Assembly: GCF_004117935.1 (NCBI RefSeq)
Contig: NZ_SDOY01000088.1
Span: forward strand, 1-55,227
Origin: Streptomyces roseicoloratus
GTDB taxonomy: Bacteria > Actinomycetota > Actinomycetes > Streptomycetales > Streptomycetaceae
Reading direction: 5' to 3'
Length of the DNA: 55,227 nt
Both the position numbers and the translations under genes were made by a program. The notes under the pieces are model-generated. The model was not told the origin of the DNA. It did no database searches and saw only the letters and a list, made by a program, of their open reading frames with translations. Shown piece after piece: positions 1 to 8,369 of this stretch (the first letter of the stretch is position 1; each line of letters starts with the position of its first letter).

Positions 1-381
1 CGCGATGTGCAAGCGAAGCGGTCGCTGCGCTCCCTCCCTCCGCCTCCCTCCGCTTCGCTCCAGGAGGCAGGGGGCCGGCCGCTGCGCGCCCGGCGGGCCG
101 CGCATCGCGCGGCCGGGCCGATCGGGTCGGTGGGGTGCGGCTAGTGGGGCCTCCAGTACGGGAGTTGGGGGGAGCGCGGGGCGCTCCCGGCGGGTCCGCT
201 GCGCTCCCCCGCCTGACGGTCCTTCCGGCTGCGCCTCCAGTCCCTTGGGGCCCGCTGGCGCGGGCTGGGCTGGCTACGAGGGGTGGGGGTCGCTCGTTCG
301 TGTGGGTTCCAGTGTACCGCGTGCATCCGTGAGATGCAGCATGTACTGTTGGCGGAAACACAGGACACCCCCCAACCGCCC
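1..381. repeat. Left terminal inverted repeat (telomere)
   Basis: The first 381 bases are repeated in inverted orientation at 54847-55227. Positions 1-358 are identical, with mismatches at 359 and 378, and similarity stops at 382. The arm is rich in palindromes. 12-21 pairs with 50-59 (10 bp). 96-103 pairs with 107-114 around a 3-nt loop (8 bp). 170-177 pairs with 181-188 around a 3-nt loop (8 bp). Packed hairpins with tiny loops are typical of Streptomyces telomeres, where the 3' overhang folds before end patching by the terminal protein. The outermost bases do not look like the common chromosomal telomere, so this may be a variant class, or a few terminal bases may be missing. Confidence 0.9.
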
Positions 382-417
382 AGGGGCCTCCCTCAATTCC
401 GAGAGGAACGACCGCAG

Positions 418-1107
418 ATGACCGGTCACCAGGAATCTACCGGACTCGATCCCGCGCTGAGCAGCGATTCTGTGCGCCGGGTGACGCAGTACCAGACGGC
501 GGGCGTCAACGCCCGGTTGAGGCTGTTCGCGCTCCTGGAGGCGCAGGGCGTGCCCGCGAGCGAGGCGGACGACCTGGTGGCGGCGCTGGAGGCCGGGGCG
601 GTCGCCGGGGCGCAGTGCCAGGTGGTGGAGCTGGACGGGATGGCGCCGGCCTCTCGGGGCGCGGTGTTCGCGGACGGCTGGGACGAGGGCGTCCGGACCG
701 TGAGCGAGGCCCTGGTGGGCATCGCGGACCGGGAGTGGTCCCGGCGTGGCGGCCGGTCGGCGGGGGCCGCTGAGCTGGCCGTACATATCGCGGACGTGAG
801 GCAGCGTGAGCGGGCCGACTTGGTGCGGCTGGAGAGGTTCGTCCGGGGGGCCGTGCTGCCGGGTACCCACCCGCACACCACGGCGCGGCGCCGGGTGCTG
901 GAGGCACTGGGCGAGGCCGCCGGTCTGTGCACCGCGCGGACGCGGAACGCGGACGGGGACGTCATCGTCTGCACGCTCGATGCCGGGCACTACGACCCGG
1001 ACGACAAGCCGCCCTTCAAGGACGGGAAGCCGGGCGGCTGGCACAAGGCGGACGCGTCGATCTGGAACGACGCGGGCGCGGCCTGCATTCCGCACGCGGC
1101 CATCTGA
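418..1107 (+). CDS. Unknown protein next to the left telomere, 229 aa
   Basis: Start ATG 418 lies 11 nt after a GAGAGG ribosome site and just outside the telomere repeat; the reading frame is open further upstream, but that part is repeat sequence. I do not recognise a family. The N-terminal half is helical and rich in Ala, Arg and Glu. The C-terminal third contains two cysteines (in LCTARTR and VICTLDAGHY) followed by a His/Asp-rich stretch and another Cys near the end, which could bind a metal. It is followed after 37 nt by the helicase gene and is probably co-transcribed with it. A role in end maintenance is only suggested by location. Confidence 0.7.
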   Translation: MTGHQESTGLDPALSSDSVRRVTQYQTAGVNARLRLFALLEAQGVPASEADDLVAALEAGAVAGAQCQVVELDGMAPASRGAVFADGWDEGVRTVSEALVGIADREWSRRGGRSAGAAELAVHIADVRQRERADLVRLERFVRGAVLPGTHPHTTARRRVLEALGEAAGLCTARTRNADGDVIVCTLDAGHYDPDDKPPFKDGKPGGWHKADASIWNDAGAACIPHAAI

Positions 1108-1144
1108 AAGACCACAGGAATTCAGGCTCAGGGGAGGCAAGGAA

Positions 1145-4039
1145 ATGTCAGCGATTCCGCTCAAGGAACACCAGGTAGACCAGCGCGCCGCGTTTCGCAG
1201 GTGGGTGGGATTCCCTGCAAGATCATCCGTGTCCCCGCAGGGTGCCCGTGCCACGATCGTGTCAGCGACCGGGTCAGGCAAGACGATCATGGCCGCCGCG
1301 TGCGCGTTGGAGAGCTTCGCGGACGGCCGGATCCTCGTGACCGTCCCGACCCTGGACCTGCTCGCGCAGACCGCCCAGGCGTGGCGCGCGGTGGGCCACC
1401 GGGCCCCCATGGTCGCGGTGTGCTCGCTGGAGAACGACGCCGTGCTGAACGCGCTGGGGGTGCGGACCACCACGAACCCGATTCAGCTCGCCCTGTGGGC
1501 CGGGCACGGGCCGGTCGTCGTGTTCGCCACGTACGCCTCTCTCGTGGACCGCGAGGACGTCGACGCTCCCGAGGGTCAGCGGAAGGTTCGCGGGCCGCTG
1601 GAGGCGGCGCTGGCGGGCGGGGAGCGGCTGTACGGGCAGCGCATGGACGGCTTCGACCTCGCGATTGTGGATGAGGCCCACGGAACCGCTGGTGATCTTG
1701 GTCGGCCGTGGGCGGCGATCCACGACAACCAGCGTATCCCGGCGGACTTCCGGCTCTACCTCACCGCGACCCCGCGCATCCTCGCCGCTCCCCGGCCGCA
1801 GAAGGGCGCGGACGGCCAGGAGGTGGAGCTGGCGACCATGTCGGACGACCCGGAGGGGACCTACGGCAGGTGGATCGCGGAGCTCGGTCTGAGCGAGGCG
1901 ATCGAGCGCGAAATCCTTGCGGGATTTGAGATCGACGTGCTGGAGATCCGCGATCCTTCGCCGGTTCTCGGGGAGTCGGAGGAGGCGCGGCGTGGCCGGC
2001 GTCTGGCGCTCTTGCAGACGGCGCTCCTGGAGCACGCGGCGGCGTACAACCTGCGTACGGTCATGACGTTCCACCAGAAGGTGGAGGAGGCAGCGGCGTT
2101 CGCGGAGAAGCTGCCCGAGACGGCGGCCGCGCTGTACATGAACGACGCCTCCGACGAGGACCTGGCCGCCGCCGACAAGCTGCCGGCGTCGTCGATCGAC
2201 GCGGAGTTCTACGAGCTCGAGGCCGGTCGCCACGTACCGCCGGACCGGGTGTGGTCGGCGTGGCTGTGCGGCGACCACCTCGTGGCCGAGCGGCGCGAGG
2301 TCCTGCGGCAGTTCGCCAACGGCATCGACGCGGCCGGACGCCGGGTGCACCGGGCCTTCCTCGCGAGCGTTCGCGTTCTCGGGGAAGGCGTCGACATCAC
2401 CGGTGAGCGGGGCGTCGACTCGATCTGCTTCGCGGACACCCGCGGCTCCCAGGTCGAGATCGTGCAGAACATCGGCCGGGCGCTCCGCCTCAACAAGGAC
2501 GGCAGCACCAAGGTGGCCAGGATCATCGTGCCGGTGTTCCTGGAGCCGAACGAGGACCCGACCGACATGGTCGCCTCCGCCAGCTTCAAGCCGCTCGTGG
2601 CCGTGCTCCAGGGCCTGCGTTCGCATGACGAACGTCTGGTCGAGCAGCTCGCTTCCCGGGCGCTCACGAGCGGGAAGCGCAAGGTTCACGTGCAGCGGGA
2701 CGAGGAGGGGCGGATCGTCGGCGCCGGCGGCGAGAGCGACGGCGAGGACCAGGAGCACGACGAGAACACCGACGCCGCTGCCGAGTCCGCGCTGCTCCAC
2801 TTCTCCAGCCCGCGCGACTCCGCGACCATCGCGGCGTTCCTGCGCACCCGGGTCTACCGGCCGGAGTCCCTGGTATGGCTGGAGGGCTACCAGGCCCTGC
2901 TGCGGTGGCGGGCGGAGAACGAGATCACCGGCGTCTACGCCGTTCCGTATGACGTCGAGGTCGAGGTCGGGGCGACGAAGTCGTTTCCGCTTGGCCGATG
3001 GGTGCATCAGCAGCGGAAGGCGCAGCGGGCCGGGGAGCTGGAGGACCGGCGCAAGACGCTGCTGGACGCCCCGGAGGCCGGGATGGTGTGGGAGCCGGGC
3101 GAGGAGGCGTGGGAGAACAAGCTCGCCGCGCTGCGGTCCTACCGGCGGGCCACCGGGCACCTCGCGCCGCGTCAGGACGCGGTGTGGGGCGAGGGCGAGG
3201 CGATGGTGCCCATCGGGCAGCACATGGCCAACCTCCGGCGGAAGGGCGGTCTGGGCAAGGACCCCAAGCGCGCGGCGGAACGCGCGGAGCAGCTGGCGGA
3301 GATCGACCCGGACTGGAACTGCCCGTGGCCGCTGAACTGGCAGCGCCACTACCGGGTGCTTGCTGACCTGGTCGACGCCGACGGCCACCTGCCCTACATC
3401 GCGCCCGGCGTCATCTTCGACGGTGATGACATCGGTACCTGGAGGTGGCGTCAGCAGGAGCCGGGCACCTGGGCGCAGCTGATGCCCGAGCAGCGGGAGC
3501 GGCTGTCCGCGCTGGGCGTACAGGGTGCCGCCATCCCCGTGACGGCTGTCGCCCCGGCGGAGCTCCGTCCGGCGCTGGCTGCGGCCCTCAAGGGGGCGGG
3601 GAAGGCCAGGAGCAAGGCCGAGGCGGCGTTCCAGCGGGGCCTGGCGGCCCTGGCGCAGTGGGTGGAGAAGGAAGGGCAGCGGCCGGTCCCGCGCGGCGCG
3701 GTCGTTGAGGTCGAGGTCGACGGTGAGGCGGTGCCGGTGAAGCTGGGGGTGTGGATTTCGAACACCAAGTCGAGGCGGGACAGGCTCGACCAGGAGCAGC
3801 GCGCCGCCCTCGCCGCGCTGGGGATGGAGTGGGCGGGCGTGGTCCCGGCCGTCGAGACCGCCCCGGAGCCGCCCGCCCCGCAGCCCGCACAGACGCTGGC
3901 GGCCCTGGCGAAGCGGCGGGTGCGGGAGCACCACGAGGAGTGTGACGAGGAGCTGTACGAGGGCGGGAACTGCACCTGCTGGTCCATCGAGCGGTTCGGG
4001 CCGCCCTCCGAGCGGGAGAGCTACTTGGACAACCTCTGA
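1145..4039 (+). CDS. DEAD/DEAH-type SF2 helicase with helicase-associated repeats, telomere-proximal (TtrA-like position)
   Basis: 964 aa, ATG 1145 after a GGGGAGG/AAGGAA ribosome site. The helicase core is complete: Walker A ATGSGKT at residues 41-47, DEAH at 175-178, TATPR at about 206-210, and a second RecA domain ending in motif VI QNIGRALR near 440-447. An acidic linker (EDQEHDENTD) follows. The C-terminal half has tryptophan-rich repeats (WRAENEITG, WENKLAALRSYRRATGH, NWQRHYRVLAD) of the kind seen in helicase-associated domains, and ends in a Cys-containing tail. Helicases of this layout commonly sit beside Streptomyces telomeres (TtrA family), where they are linked to transfer. I infer a similar role. 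Only the left end carries one here. Confidence 0.85.
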   Translation: MSAIPLKEHQVDQRAAFRRWVGFPARSSVSPQGARATIVSATGSGKTIMAAACALESFADGRILVTVPTLDLLAQTAQAWRAVGHRAPMVAVCSLENDAVLNALGVRTTTNPIQLALWAGHGPVVVFATYASLVDREDVDAPEGQRKVRGPLEAALAGGERLYGQRMDGFDLAIVDEAHGTAGDLGRPWAAIHDNQRIPADFRLYLTATPRILAAPRPQKGADGQEVELATMSDDPEGTYGRWIAELGLSEAIEREILAGFEIDVLEIRDPSPVLGESEEARRGRRLALLQTALLEHAAAYNLRTVMTFHQKVEEAAAFAEKLPETAAALYMNDASDEDLAAADKLPASSIDAEFYELEAGRHVPPDRVWSAWLCGDHLVAERREVLRQFANGIDAAGRRVHRAFLASVRVLGEGVDITGERGVDSICFADTRGSQVEIVQNIGRALRLNKDGSTKVARIIVPVFLEPNEDPTDMVASASFKPLVAVLQGLRSHDERLVEQLASRALTSGKRKVHVQRDEEGRIVGAGGESDGEDQEHDENTDAAAESALLHFSSPRDSATIAAFLRTRVYRPESLVWLEGYQALLRWRAENEITGVYAVPYDVEVEVGATKSFPLGRWVHQQRKAQRAGELEDRRKTLLDAPEAGMVWEPGEEAWENKLAALRSYRRATGHLAPRQDAVWGEGEAMVPIGQHMANLRRKGGLGKDPKRAAERAEQLAEIDPDWNCPWPLNWQRHYRVLADLVDADGHLPYIAPGVIFDGDDIGTWRWRQQEPGTWAQLMPEQRERLSALGVQGAAIPVTAVAPAELRPALAAALKGAGKARSKAEAAFQRGLAALAQWVEKEGQRPVPRGAVVEVEVDGEAVPVKLGVWISNTKSRRDRLDQEQRAALAALGMEWAGVVPAVETAPEPPAPQPAQTLAALAKRRVREHHEECDEELYEGGNCTCWSIERFGPPSERESYLDNL

Positions 4040-4057
4040 CCGCTCCCCCGCCGCTGT

Positions 4058-4092
4058 GAGACCCCGGGCCCGCCGACAGGGCCCGGGGTCTC
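4058..4092 (+). terminator. Terminator after the helicase gene
   Basis: A perfect 14-bp stem (4058-4071 with 4079-4092) with a 7-nt loop begins 18 nt after the helicase stop codon. It has no clear T-run, as is common in Streptomyces. Confidence 0.75.
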
Positions 4093-4266
4093 GTGCGTCA
4101 GCCGCGTGCGGCGGGCTGCTACGGGCGGCGTGAGCGGCCGGGCCCGGCCTGGAGCCCGGGTCGGTCCCGCGGACCGCCGCCGTGCCGTCCGGATGGGTGA
4201 TTTCCCTTCGCGTACGCGGGCGCAGTCCTAGCGGAGCACGTCCAACTTGCCTGTTTTCAAAGGCTC

Positions 4267-4301
4267 TTGACAGGTTTTCATGTGTTCTGTCATGTTCTGT
4301 C
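4267..4301 (+). promoter_or_regulatory. Probable promoter with direct repeat upstream of the 231-aa gene
   Basis: A consensus-like TTGACA lies at 4267-4272. It is followed by two copies of TGTTCTGTC exactly 10 bp apart (4283-4291 and 4293-4301), which fall where the -10 element and transcription start would be. The spacing of one helical turn suggests a repressor site over the promoter. The rest of the 4093-4335 gap shows nothing else. Confidence 0.45.
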
Positions 4302-4335
4302 CGCCGCTTCCGGCGAATGAGCGAGAGGTGATCTC

Positions 4336-5031
4336 ATGCGACGAACCGAGTACGACGAGGGCCAGGCCGCCAAGCGCCTGAAGGCGCCCGTAGCCGCCTT
4401 CCGGTGGGCCCGGCACACCGGCCTGGTCCCGGCCCCGGACGCGTCGTCCTTCCAGTGGTCCCGGGCCGCCGTGGAGGCGCTGGACGCCGACGCCATCCGG
4501 GCCGCGATGCCTTGCCCGCCGATCTCCGGCGGCGCGGCGGCCGACCGGATCGCCGAGGCGCTCGGCACACCGAACCGGACCATTCACGGCGAGCCGGCGA
4601 ACGTGACGGCGTTCGTGGTGCGCCGGTTCGTCGACCGCGGCCTCCTGGTCGACCTGAGCGCGAACCCGGACGGGACGCTGCACCACCCCGGCCAGGTCGA
4701 GGAGGTCTGCCGCCGCGAGGACCTGGCGGACCTGGTCGCCGCCGACACCCCGCTCGGACCTGAGCAGGCCGCCGCCCGCCTTCGGGTCCGCCGTGCCGAC
4801 TTCGACCACATGGTCCGGCTCGGATGGGTCCGCTCCCCGCAGTCGATCGAGGTCCGCTTCGGTACCAGCCGGGCCGGGGCCGTCGACGTCGCGCTCTACA
4901 CCACGGCGTCCGTCGACGCGGTCGTCCCCGCCCACCCCGAGGTCGACTGGGAGCAGCTGCGCACGGTGGAGAAGGGCCGGCGCTCTCCGCTCGCGGCGCT
5001 GCGCCCGGAGTCGGCGCCCGTACCGGCGTGA
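4336..5031 (+). CDS. Putative DNA-binding protein with two internal helical repeats, 231 aa
   Basis: ATG 4336 follows GAGAGGTG. The protein has two similar segments: near residues 8-35 (QAAKRLKAPVAAFRWARHTG...) and near 150-178 (AAARLRVRRADFDHMVRLGW...). Each reads like a helix-turn-helix of the excisionase or winged type: Ala-Ala-x-Arg-Leu, then a recognition-like helix ending in Gly. A third, weaker copy may lie around 65-100. I infer nucleic-acid binding but cannot name a family. It is transcribed alone from the promoter with TGTTCTGTC repeats, which it might itself bind. It converges on the leftward gene at 5105. Confidence 0.65.
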   Translation: MRRTEYDEGQAAKRLKAPVAAFRWARHTGLVPAPDASSFQWSRAAVEALDADAIRAAMPCPPISGGAAADRIAEALGTPNRTIHGEPANVTAFVVRRFVDRGLLVDLSANPDGTLHHPGQVEEVCRREDLADLVAADTPLGPEQAAARLRVRRADFDHMVRLGWVRSPQSIEVRFGTSRAGAVDVALYTTASVDAVVPAHPEVDWEQLRTVEKGRRSPLAALRPESAPVPA

Positions 5032-5104
5032 GCCTCAGTTCCTTCCGCCCGCCCGCGTCCCGCGCCGTCCAGGAGGGCGACCCGGGGCGCGGGCGTCGTG
5101 CCGT

Positions 5105-5569
5105 TCACGCGAGCCCGGCCGGCTCCCACAGCGGGCGGGCACGTCCCGTCCCGTCGCAGTGGAAGCACCGGCCGCCTCCCGGGGTGCTCCGGGCGCCGAT
5201 GGTGCCGGCGGCGTGCCGGAAGAGCCGGGTGAGTCCGGCGACGTGCGCCTCGTGAACCGGGAGGTCCTGGCGTCTGCTGAGCGTGAGCTCCAGGGCGACG
5301 CCGGGCCCGGTGAAGTGAGCATGGGGCAGGTCGCCGGTCATCGCGCGGAGCGTCTCGTTCACCTCACGCATCGTCTCCGCGCCGGTCAGCTGCACCCGGG
5401 CCGTGAGGATGGTGTCGGTGGCCGCGGTGAAGGACAGCAGCCCGGCCGGGCGGGCGAGTAGTCCGACGCGGCCCACGGGATCGGGATGGGTGTGCTGGAG
5501 CTGGGCCAGGGCCTGCCACAGGCCGCCCGGCAGATCCTGGGGTGCGGTCTCTTCTCGGTTGCGTCTCAT
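5105..5569 (-). CDS. Hypothetical protein, 154 aa
   Basis: The frame shows the third-position GC bias of the host. The C-terminus has CFHCDGTG, half of a DnaJ-like zinc motif. The start ATG 5569 lacks a convincing ribosome site, so the true start may be internal. No family is recognised. It stands alone, converging with the gene that ends at 5031, and the 447-nt gap upstream carries the 12-bp repeat array. Confidence 0.5.
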   Translation of the reverse strand: MRRNREETAPQDLPGGLWQALAQLQHTHPDPVGRVGLLARPAGLLSFTAATDTILTARVQLTGAETMREVNETLRAMTGDLPHAHFTGPGVALELTLSRRQDLPVHEAHVAGLTRLFRHAAGTIGARSTPGGGRCFHCDGTGRARPLWEPAGLA

Positions 5570-5858
5570 GCGACTTGTGTAGGGCCTGCGGTGAGCTGGT
5601 GGCGTCGGATGGACCCGTCCGTCCCACGCGTTGGCATGCGGTCTTCGGTGCCCATTCCGCCCACCGGACCGGATGCTGGTGCTCTGCGGACCGTCCCGTC
5701 ATGGAACTACCCGCTCTCGCTCGGGTCGATGGGCCCCTGTCAGATCGTGCTTCTGCAGATATCCCGTTTCAGGGTCTCTAGGAGAAGTAGTCAGCGCGAT
5801 TGCCGCCCCTTGACTAGCGCTCTGACGTGCGGATTTCCGCGTGCCCGGAAATTCTGGG

Positions 5859-5942
5859 GGCAACTTGTAAGGCAAGTTGTAGGGCAGGTTGTAAGGCAAC
5901 TTGTAGGGCAAGTTGAAAGGCAAGTTGTAGGGCAACCTCCGT
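5859..5942. repeat. Tandem 12-bp iteron-like array
   Basis: Six contiguous 12-bp units start at 5859, 5871, 5883, 5895, 5907 and 5919, with a degenerate seventh at 5931. The consensus is GGCAAGTTGTAG with the variants GGCAACTTGTAA and GGCAGGTTGTAA. AACTTG and AAGTTG alternate, so neighbouring units are partly each other's inverse. This fits a protein-binding array such as a partition centromere or replication iteron better than a coding repeat. Confidence 0.8.
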
Positions 5943-5967
5943 TGCCGCTTCTGTTTGCCACCGCTCA

Positions 5968-6011
5968 GGGCGAGCCTCCCGTTCAGCACTTCGCCGACGG
6001 GAGGCTCGCCC
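5968..6011 (-). terminator. Terminator of the Replic_Relax gene
   Basis: A perfect 14-bp inverted repeat (5968-5981 with 5998-6011) with a 16-nt loop starts 5 nt past the stop codon of the leftward gene ending at 6017. Confidence 0.75.
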
Positions 6012-6016
6012 AGGAG

Positions 6017-7660
6017 TCACCTGCGGAAGCGAGAGAGCCAGGTTCCGCCGGCCTTCTGCTCGGGCAGATCCTGCTCCTGGTGCTGCTCCTGCTCCTGGTG
6101 CCGGGGCCCGGCCGTCCCGCCGTACTCGTCGAAGGACCGCTCGATCCCTTCCTCCTCCTTCCGGTCGCAGTCCCCGCACAGCTTCGGACGGGCCTCCATG
6201 GGGACGGGGCCCCAGCCGGGGCGGTTCACCGCCTTCCACCGCTCGTCGGTGAACGCCGCCTTGCACTCGGTGCAGCGCGGACGACGGGGAAAGCGCAGGA
6301 ACTCCGTCTGCTTCGCCCAGCCGGGAAGCGACTCCGGACGGTCGGCCTCCTGAGTGGCGGCGACGGCCGCGTGCTTGCAGGTGTCGCACAGGTGCGGGTG
6401 GGAGTCCTTCGTGGCTCCCCAGTCCTTCGGCTGTATCGCCTCCCAGCGGGCGTCGGTGAACTTCATCCCGCAGCCGGTGCAGACGGGACGGCGGGCCTCG
6501 CGCTCGGCTGCCTGCTTCGCGGCCTGCTCCTGGGCTGCCCTCCGCAGCTCCGCCTGGTACGCCGCCGCACGGGCCTTTGCCTCCTCTGCCTCGCGGGCTT
6601 CGGCAGCCTCAAGGCGCGCGTTCCCGATCGCCTCCAGGAGGGTCTGCGGGCCGCTGCGTCCGAAGCGGGCGAACACCGGGCCGGCCGGGCCGTGCTGGCG
6701 CAGCTGGTTCAGCCCGACCGCGATAATCGGGATCTTCCGGTCGTAGAGGTAGTGGCCGCCGCGCTGCCGCTCCCCCTGCCACAGGTGGCGGGTCAGCTCT
6801 TGCAGGCGCGGGACGGTGAGGTTGGGATTGCGTTCGCCGATGCGGTTGAACACCAGCAGCACGGGCGGATGCGGCGTTTCGTACCGGCCCTCGGGGGCCG
6901 TCCAGCGCGTACGCCACATCGGGCGCTCACGGCCGTCGGTGTCCTTCACCTGCCGCTTGAAGAAGCGGGCGTACTTCTCCAGCTTGGCGGCGAGCTCCTC
7001 GGCGGTCTCGTGGCAGTTGTCGACCTCGATGAACAGCAGCGGCACCCCGTCCTGCGGAGCGGTCAGCACGATGTCGGCCTGGGCGCCGCCCTTGCCCGGC
7101 GCGTTCCACGTGCCGGTCGCCGGGAGCGGGACCTCGGTCCAGAACGAGGCGAGCGTGCCGATGCCGTCCGGGGAGTCGACGGCGGCCTGAGCGGCGGCCC
7201 GGACTTCGGCCGGGTCCTTGGCGAGCCTGGCCATGTTCGGCTTCGGGCGCAGCATCGCGATCACGGTCTCGTTGACGGCCATCGGGTGGGAGGCGCCGGA
7301 GGAGCCCGCGCCGCGCGCGGTGGAGCCCATCTCCGTCAACGGCCGGTTCAGCTCGTAGGAGGCGGCCTGCAGGCCCTTGGGGGTCAGGTTCCGCAGGGCG
7401 TCGCCCGTCTCGGTGGAGCCGCCGTTCTCCGACAGGCCGTGCGCCCGCATGTCGGAGAGCGCGGCCGTGTGCGAGGCGGTCCGGGCCTGCTTCCGCTTCG
7501 ACGGGGTCGGCTTGTCGGCATGCCGGAAGGTCAGGTGCGGAGCGCCGATCCGCTGGATCTGATCCGTCGTGGCGACCTTCAGCGCTCCGAGCACGCGCAG
7601 CACGTCGCCGCGGTAGCTGTTCGTCGACCCCGCCGGGTTGGTCTTCCTCTTCCCCGCCAT
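6017..7660 (-). CDS. Replication-relaxation (Replic_Relax) family protein, 547 aa
   Basis: ATG 7660 (MAGKRKTN...) follows GAGGGAG; the frame is open further upstream, but that part runs through repeats. The N-terminus (about 20-60) has the winged-helix-like segment LRVLGALKVATTDQIQRI typical of this family. The middle has a nuclease-like core with ADIVL and LLFIEVDNCHE, then KLEKYARFFK and PPVLLVFN, which resemble the conserved beta strands of the family. The C-terminus is a charged helix and two similar zinc modules, each with CxxC, a W and a distal CxxC (CTGCGMKF...CDTC and CTECKAAF...CGDC). The family is common on actinobacterial mobile elements and is linked by name to plasmid replication and DNA relaxation. 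The duplicated zinc module is notable. Confidence 0.75.
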   Translation of the reverse strand: MAGKRKTNPAGSTNSYRGDVLRVLGALKVATTDQIQRIGAPHLTFRHADKPTPSKRKQARTASHTAALSDMRAHGLSENGGSTETGDALRNLTPKGLQAASYELNRPLTEMGSTARGAGSSGASHPMAVNETVIAMLRPKPNMARLAKDPAEVRAAAQAAVDSPDGIGTLASFWTEVPLPATGTWNAPGKGGAQADIVLTAPQDGVPLLFIEVDNCHETAEELAAKLEKYARFFKRQVKDTDGRERPMWRTRWTAPEGRYETPHPPVLLVFNRIGERNPNLTVPRLQELTRHLWQGERQRGGHYLYDRKIPIIAVGLNQLRQHGPAGPVFARFGRSGPQTLLEAIGNARLEAAEAREAEEAKARAAAYQAELRRAAQEQAAKQAAEREARRPVCTGCGMKFTDARWEAIQPKDWGATKDSHPHLCDTCKHAAVAATQEADRPESLPGWAKQTEFLRFPRRPRCTECKAAFTDERWKAVNRPGWGPVPMEARPKLCGDCDRKEEEGIERSFDEYGGTAGPRHQEQEQHQEQDLPEQKAGGTWLSRFRR

Positions 7661-7902
7661 CAGCTCTGCTCCCTCGTCGCTCGCGACCGGCCGCCGGCCA
7701 ACCGCCGCCGCCGCTGCCGCTGGCCGCGCCCGGCCCGGGAGGGCGTCCGGGCCCCCCGGAACCCGATGCTCTCCTCCAATGCGGACATCAGGAGGAGAGA
7801 AGAGGGTTGTGACGGCGCAGTTTTCGCGCCGATTGCGGCGCTGACAAGGGGTTTTCCTCCGGCCTGGGGTGCCGGGCACCAAAGGGGGTTCCCAAGGGCC
7901 CT

Positions 7903-7933
7903 CCCAAGGGGGCACCCGGGGATCCCCCTTGGG
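7903..7933. repeat. Inverted repeat CCCAAGGGGG / CCCCCTTGGG
   Basis: Perfect 10-bp arms with an 11-nt spacer, preceded by two more CCAAGGG/CCAAAGGGG half-copies from 7879. It may be a hairpin or a dimer operator in the Replic_Relax leader. Confidence 0.6.
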
Positions 7934-8074
7934 CCTGCACCACGCGGGCCGGCCTTCCGGGAGGATCGGCCCGACCGGCGGTGCTGCCCGGCCTCCGGAT
8001 ATGTGGTCGTCATCGTCTGGTCTCCTTCGCTGCCCCGACCGGGGTGGTCGGGGCGAAGAAGCAGCGTGCAGCCG

Positions 8075-8178
8075 ACCCCCTTGTCCGCGGCCTGACCGGT
8101 GCCGGTAGCGGACGCTGTCCAGGGGAAACGTGGCTGTGGTCGGGGCGGTAGCAGAGGTGGGCAAGGGGGTGCGGTCGG
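8075..8178. repeat. Long element, copy A (ACCCCCTTG...CAAGGGGGT)
   Basis: The 9-bp inverted arms lie at 8075-8083 and 8162-8170. The interior shares AAACGTG, then GGTAGCAGAG, with copy B at 9039-9127. The two copies align along most of their length with a few gaps. An extra GGACAAGGGGG lies at 8203. The copies bracket the 8370-8816 gene. Confidence 0.6.
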
Positions 8179-8369
8179 GTTCGTGGTCGGGCCGACCCTG
8201 CCGGACAAGGGGGCCACGTTTGCCCCTTGCAGTGCCGATTCGTCCGGTTCGATCGGAGGGGGAGAGTTCTCCCCCGTCGGCGGCCGGACTCTGTCCACAG
8301 GGCCGCAGATCGAGCCTGTCTTCGAGGCCGCCGCGATCAGCGGGGCGGCCCGACGATGAGGAGCCACCC

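Larger units (their letters stand above)
5570..6016. other. Gene-free gap with 12-bp array and terminator
   Basis: No credible gene is seen. The gap holds a tandem 12-bp repeat (5859-5942) and the terminator of the Replic_Relax gene (5968-6011). A leftward frame across the array would encode LPYN-type tetrapeptide repeats, but it would begin inside the terminator. Confidence 0.7.
7661..8369. other. Intergenic control region with G-run repeats
   Basis: This is a divergent gap between the Replic_Relax gene and the rightward gene at 8370. It contains several CAAGGGG motifs, a 10-bp inverted repeat (7903-7912 with 7924-7933), and copy A of a long element at 8075-8178. No credible gene is seen. 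Confidence 0.6.

Noticed and set aside
274..3934. Long leftward frames opposite the first two genes (399 and 886 codons)
   Set aside because: They mirror the GC-rich codon pattern of the rightward genes, lack ribosome sites and have no domain logic.
5859..5942. CRISPR array
   Set aside because: Units are 12 bp and contiguous with no spacers; no cas gene is seen.
5699..5989. Leftward frame encoding LPYN tetrapeptide repeats
   Set aside because: It would begin inside the terminator of the Replic_Relax gene and its repeats simply follow the 12-bp array.
5486..8095. 869-codon rightward frame opposite the Replic_Relax gene
   Set aside because: The leftward frame has family motifs, zinc modules and a ribosome site; this one does not.
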